Assembly: GCF_019578655.1 (NCBI RefSeq)
Contig: NC_063265.1
Location: 12,992,501 to 13,056,500 of the forward strand
Reading direction: 5' to 3'
From: Ricinus communis
Lineage: Eukaryota > Streptophyta > Magnoliopsida > Malpighiales > Euphorbiaceae
Length of the DNA stretch: 64,000 bases
Made by a program: the position numbers and the translations under genes. The first letter of the stretch is position 1. Every line of letters starts with the position of its first letter. Of this stretch, positions 60,163 to 64,000 are shown piece after piece. The notes under the pieces were generated by a model. The model worked only from the letters and a program-made list of their open reading frames with translations, ran no database searches and was not told the DNA's origin.

Positions 60163-63100
60163 CTACACAAGAATTTGCGACTTCGCAGCACCTCGAGAGC
60201 ACTTCTTTCGACCAGTCTTGCTAAGTGCACAAACACAGATTTCAAGAAGCTCATAGTCTTCCTCCCACAATAACAATGATGCCATTTCTGGATTCTCTAA
60301 GAGAACTTTAGATGTCAGGAACCCAGCAATTGTCCATGTTTGATAAAGTCGGGATTGCTTCCCAATGAACTTTCCTGTACGCGTATCATAATACTCAGGC
60401 CAACGATCAACTGATAGCCGCTTTTCAGCCATAGCAACTGCCCTGTGTGCAAGTTCTAATCTGCCCATCTTGATGCATGCCAATGTGAACTAAAACCAAT
60501 AAATTACGAGGAGAATTTAGATAACAGTAGCATATCATTGGCAGAAGAACCTGCCCCAACATATAAGGCAAAAACTACCAAAAAGACCCATCTTTATATC
60601 GCGTTCAACAATATTAGTTCTGTTTCTAAAATTTAAACGTCTGACACAGCTTTTTCAAATTAACCATAACCCATTAACATCAAGAAACCACAAAAATACA
60701 CCTCAACCAGATTCCCAAAACCAGCAGGAAGGGGTTGAGCATTGATTTGACATAACCAGGCGTTTATCAATACGTGCACAATGTTAAAAAGGAACATGGA
60801 GCTAAATTTTTCCAGGTGGATGATTGTTAATACAAATGAAAATGTTTTAAGTGAGTTCCTTTTTTCTTTTTTTTTTTTTCTTTTTTTTCTTTTTTTCTTT
60901 TGGGGAAAAAGATTCAAGTGAATTAACAGATTATAAGGTTTTAGCATTATATAAAAAATTTGCTAGTCAAGTTAATATTTAAACTTACCTGCCAAAGAAG
61001 TGTTGGCCAGGATCCACCATTATGATACGACCAAGGGCTGCAAGGGTCCACCAAACAGAGGCGCTAATGAGTTAATGAAATTCATAAACTGGATCAATAG
61101 CAAGCATGCCCAGACAGGGCATAAATTAAACAGCAAAAGGAGAACTCACGTATTTTTTGGGTCACTGCCAGTAATAATACGCCAATCCTCATGCTCCAGT
61201 GCAGGATAACATATTTTAAGAGGCATACATCCAACAAGATCATCCCATTTGGCTTCAATCAAGTTCAGAATAGCTTCATTTTGTTTTGGGGTACCCAAAG
61301 ATGAAACAACTGACCAAAGATTTCCAAGAGTGAAGAATCTAAAATCCATGTGAGCAGGCTGCAGATTCCCAATAAGATAGCCACCTTCCTCTGGTATCCA
61401 ATCCATGAGCCAGGCAGGAATTTGTTCAGGGTAGATATTGAATTTGTTGGTGGCATCCATGGAATACTCTTCTGTTTTATATCGATATATCTCATTGATC
61501 TTTTTTATATCTACCCAGTAGTATTCTCTAATATGGAATGACAGTGCACTGAGTCTGTTGTTGATGGCCCTCACCAAATTCTTGGATCCATCATTTACAG
61601 TCAGCATCTCCCGAGAGCACCGCAAAGCAGAGTAAAATAACGCCTGCAGGAATAGAATTGTGATAAGTGAACCACGTGAGAATAAAAAGACGGAATAACT
61701 CAGGACAGATGCAACCAAACACATACCTAACCTAAAAATAATCAAAGATCAAAGAAGGACAGAGAATATGAAAGAAATTCTCCATAGTCCATGTCATCAT
61801 AAAACAGATAAAAAATTGAAATACCAGGAATTAAAAGAAAGAGATCTCTAAACATCCAACAAGACAAACTCTTCATACTGCTAAAAGTTACAGATAAGGA
61901 AACATGGAAAACAACCCCCTAACTTACTTGAATCTCAAGGGGGTGACCATGAATACCCATCCGACGATCTATCATGCAAGAACCATCAGTGACTAAAAGA
62001 GAAGGAAACATATCAAACCCATCAGCTAGGCACAAGTTTAAAATCAGCTTTATGCCTGTCTGAACATCCACCCTTTCTTGCAATGTGTAATCACAAGTGA
62101 TTTTTCCATATGCCCTCAACAAAATGATCCACCACAACCCTATCAAAGAAATTAAGAATGCAAACTCAGATGCAGTCAAGTTTAGAGTAAATATTGGAAG
62201 AACAATTGCTTTTCCACTTCTGGAATGCAGGAACATAAGTTGACTTTTCACAAACAAACATGTAAGCCAAAATAACATCATACGTAAACATTTCCATCAG
62301 GACTACTACAATGTCATATCAGCACCACTCGCAGGATGCAATCTACTAACCGGAGTCCACAGGTGCAACACGGCCAATAGCTGATTCACCAAAATCTGGA
62401 TCTAGAATTTCTTCAGATTTATTTTCATCAAGAGGCACAGTTCTGACTTTAAAACTAGCAGGCATCAAACCTTGCCCTGGACTATAACAGTCCACAGTTT
62501 TCTCCCAACTCTAAGCATAAGAACAAAAAGCACAAGCTCAGTTACAAGGAGGACAGAAAAGGAGATAGCTAGATAAAGCAACTGATAGTGACAATGATTT
62601 GACAAAATAATACAATTTATGGACACTTCAAAGAAACATGTAACTCGAAGGATGCAAAGATCATGCTCGATACAAGGATAGGACACTATCTAAAGCCGCA
62701 TGAAATTAATATACTGAGTTTTCAACCATGAATATTTACAACAAATACATCTCCTCTTATGGAGCCCAGGACCATGAAAGTTGTCCCTACATATATTTAG
62801 TCACCTCCACGCCAAATCACTTGCATTCAGAAACTAATCCAGCTAAGGTGAAAATTTAAAAGTCGACTTAGCATTTACCTTATTCACATCACAAAATGTA
62901 CAAAATTGGCTAAAATTAACCTTATTCTGAAAAAGTAGAATTCAGGGCTCATGATAAAATACTTGTATCTGGTAATAATAATGTCGGAGCATAAAACCAT
63001 TAATCACATCTGTCCTCAATAATAATTATTCGCCACACAGCGATATGAAAAATAGTATAACTATATGCTACCCAAAATAGAAAACAAGAGAACAGATCGA

Positions 63101-63950
63101 TAAAAAAAATATATCAGAAATGTAAAAATATTACCTGCAATTGCAAAGTATGAAGCAGAAAATTCCTGACAATCTCTCCTTCTCCTCTAAGCAAAAATGC
63201 AAGAGCTGAAGGCACAAAATCACGGATGAACACCTGATCATAATTCAATGGCTGCTTATCCCCTGGATCATTTGCAGCTACTGTTCCTACAGGACTTCCA
63301 CAATACCTCACAACTGCATCATTCAATAACTTCCATGCCTCTTTTTCAATATTCGACTCCTCTCTCCTCGGACTAACAATATCCACTCCCTTAACACCTT
63401 CCAAATCCTCTCTATTTATAGGGCTTTCAACATCATCAGGAACAGCAATTCCTATCCTAGAAGCTTCTTCTCCTACAACATTCTCATCCTTATCAATCTT
63501 CTCAACCGCCAAAGGCTTCACACCAACACCAATCCCATTTTGCACATAAATCCTCTCAAAATTCTTATCGTTAATTCTAGTTTCAATAGAAGTTGAATAA
63601 TCTCTAACTTCTGACGCAAAACTAGCGATAAAAGATAAATCCCTACCTCTAATTGTTCTACAAGGTCCAGAAGGAGAACCCGATATAAGCCTAGATTGGC
63701 CTAAATTGATATTGGCTATACAAAAAGATTTCGGGCTACTCTTAATAATGCTTCTAGATCCCAAAATTCGAAAAGGGTAAGTAGAAAATCGTTTGTTATG
63801 CTCAAAACTAAAGAAATGATTCCTAGAAATATTGTTGGTTAAAGTATGGAGCTTTTCCGCAGAACCAAATAGAAACGAACTTTTTCGAGCAATAAGGAAT
63901 CTACAAGATGGTTTCATGGTGGAATTGCTGAGGAAACCAAGCGTATTCAT
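60163..63950 (-). CDS. Alkaline/neutral invertase, GH100, organelle-targeted (A/N-InvA type)
   Basis: Six in-frame exons: 63950-63135, 62510-62351, 62139-61928, 61643-61150, 61037-60989, 60489-60163; 685 aa. It hydrolyses sucrose to glucose and fructose at neutral pH. A long N-terminal extension ([28 protein letters not shown]) is basic and Ser-rich, as in the mitochondrial/plastid InvA group; cytosolic members lack it. GH100 core motifs are visible: [60 protein letters not shown] with the presumed acid/base Asp324, [31 protein letters not shown], and [20 protein letters not shown] with the presumed nucleophile Glu609. Exon 2 uses a GTTAGT donor. Mitochondrial rather than plastid targeting is inferred from similarity to InvA and the neighbouring PGN-like gene. 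Confidence 0.95.
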
Positions 63951-64000
63951 AGTATCAAAAATCAGATAAAATATTGATGAAATAAAAATTGAAAAAGAAA

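Noticed and set aside
1..63950. tRNA genes, known conserved miRNA precursors and CRISPR arrays
   Set aside because: Scanned for B-box-like GGTTCRAATCC with a cloverleaf, for common miRNA mature sequences and for regularly spaced repeats; none found by eye. This is not a substitute for tRNAscan or covariance searches.

Overview
The window is nuclear DNA of a flowering plant. The genes have many short introns with GT-AG borders, and the spacers are long, very AT-rich and full of microsatellites. Gene families are plant-typical: two organellar PLS-type PPR proteins, a DUF538 protein, Agenet proteins, an AIF-type bHLH and a GH100 neutral invertase. Protein style suggests a woody-type eudicot, possibly Malpighiales/Euphorbiaceae; that is a weak inference. 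I see no bacterial or viral genes.

Layout. 1-483: last exon of a SOQ1-like gene (+). 7.9-8.5 kb: intronless AIF-type atypical bHLH (+). 15.1-16.4 kb: two tandem U5 snRNA genes (+), each with a plant snRNA upstream element and a TATA position at Pol II spacing. 17.6 kb: small tail-anchored-like protein (+). 19.1-21.1 kb: 112-aa mitochondrial IGR-motif (mS41-like) protein (-). 22.4 kb: 78-aa membrane microprotein (+). 23.6-28.4 kb: 10-exon importin alpha (-). 30.3-33.4 kb: 9-exon rhodanese/serine-hydrolase fusion, STR6 type (+). 33.9-39.8 kb: 14-exon ICP55 (+). 41.2-44.0 kb: 5-exon organellar ribosomal protein L13 (+). 45.0-45.7 kb: relic patch with a phosducin-like-3 fragment (-) beside a broken copy of the ICP55 3' end (+). 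48.8 kb: DUF538 protein (+). 50.6-52.9 kb: four-module Agenet protein (-). 54.0-56.4 kb: DYW-class PPR (+). 57.8-59.7 kb: E-class PPR, PGN-like (-). 60.2-64.0 kb: 6-exon alkaline/neutral invertase (-).

How the genes fit together. There is no operon logic. Several products act in organelles: ICP55, L13, the IGR protein, both PPR proteins and the invertase. From memory, the gene order merges two paralogous Arabidopsis chromosome 1 blocks: At1g09250-At1g09320 (AIF4, IMPA4, STR6, ICP55, DUF538, Agenet) and At1g56500-At1g56580 (SOQ1, A/N-InvA, PGN, SVB). That supports the gene identities and suggests an unfractionated ancestral segment.

No new defence or mobile system was found. The most noteworthy items are the U5 snRNA pair, the GC-AG intron in ICP55, and the chimeric relic patch downstream of L13. 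Exon borders were read by eye from splice sites, frame and protein continuity; all joins listed keep frame.
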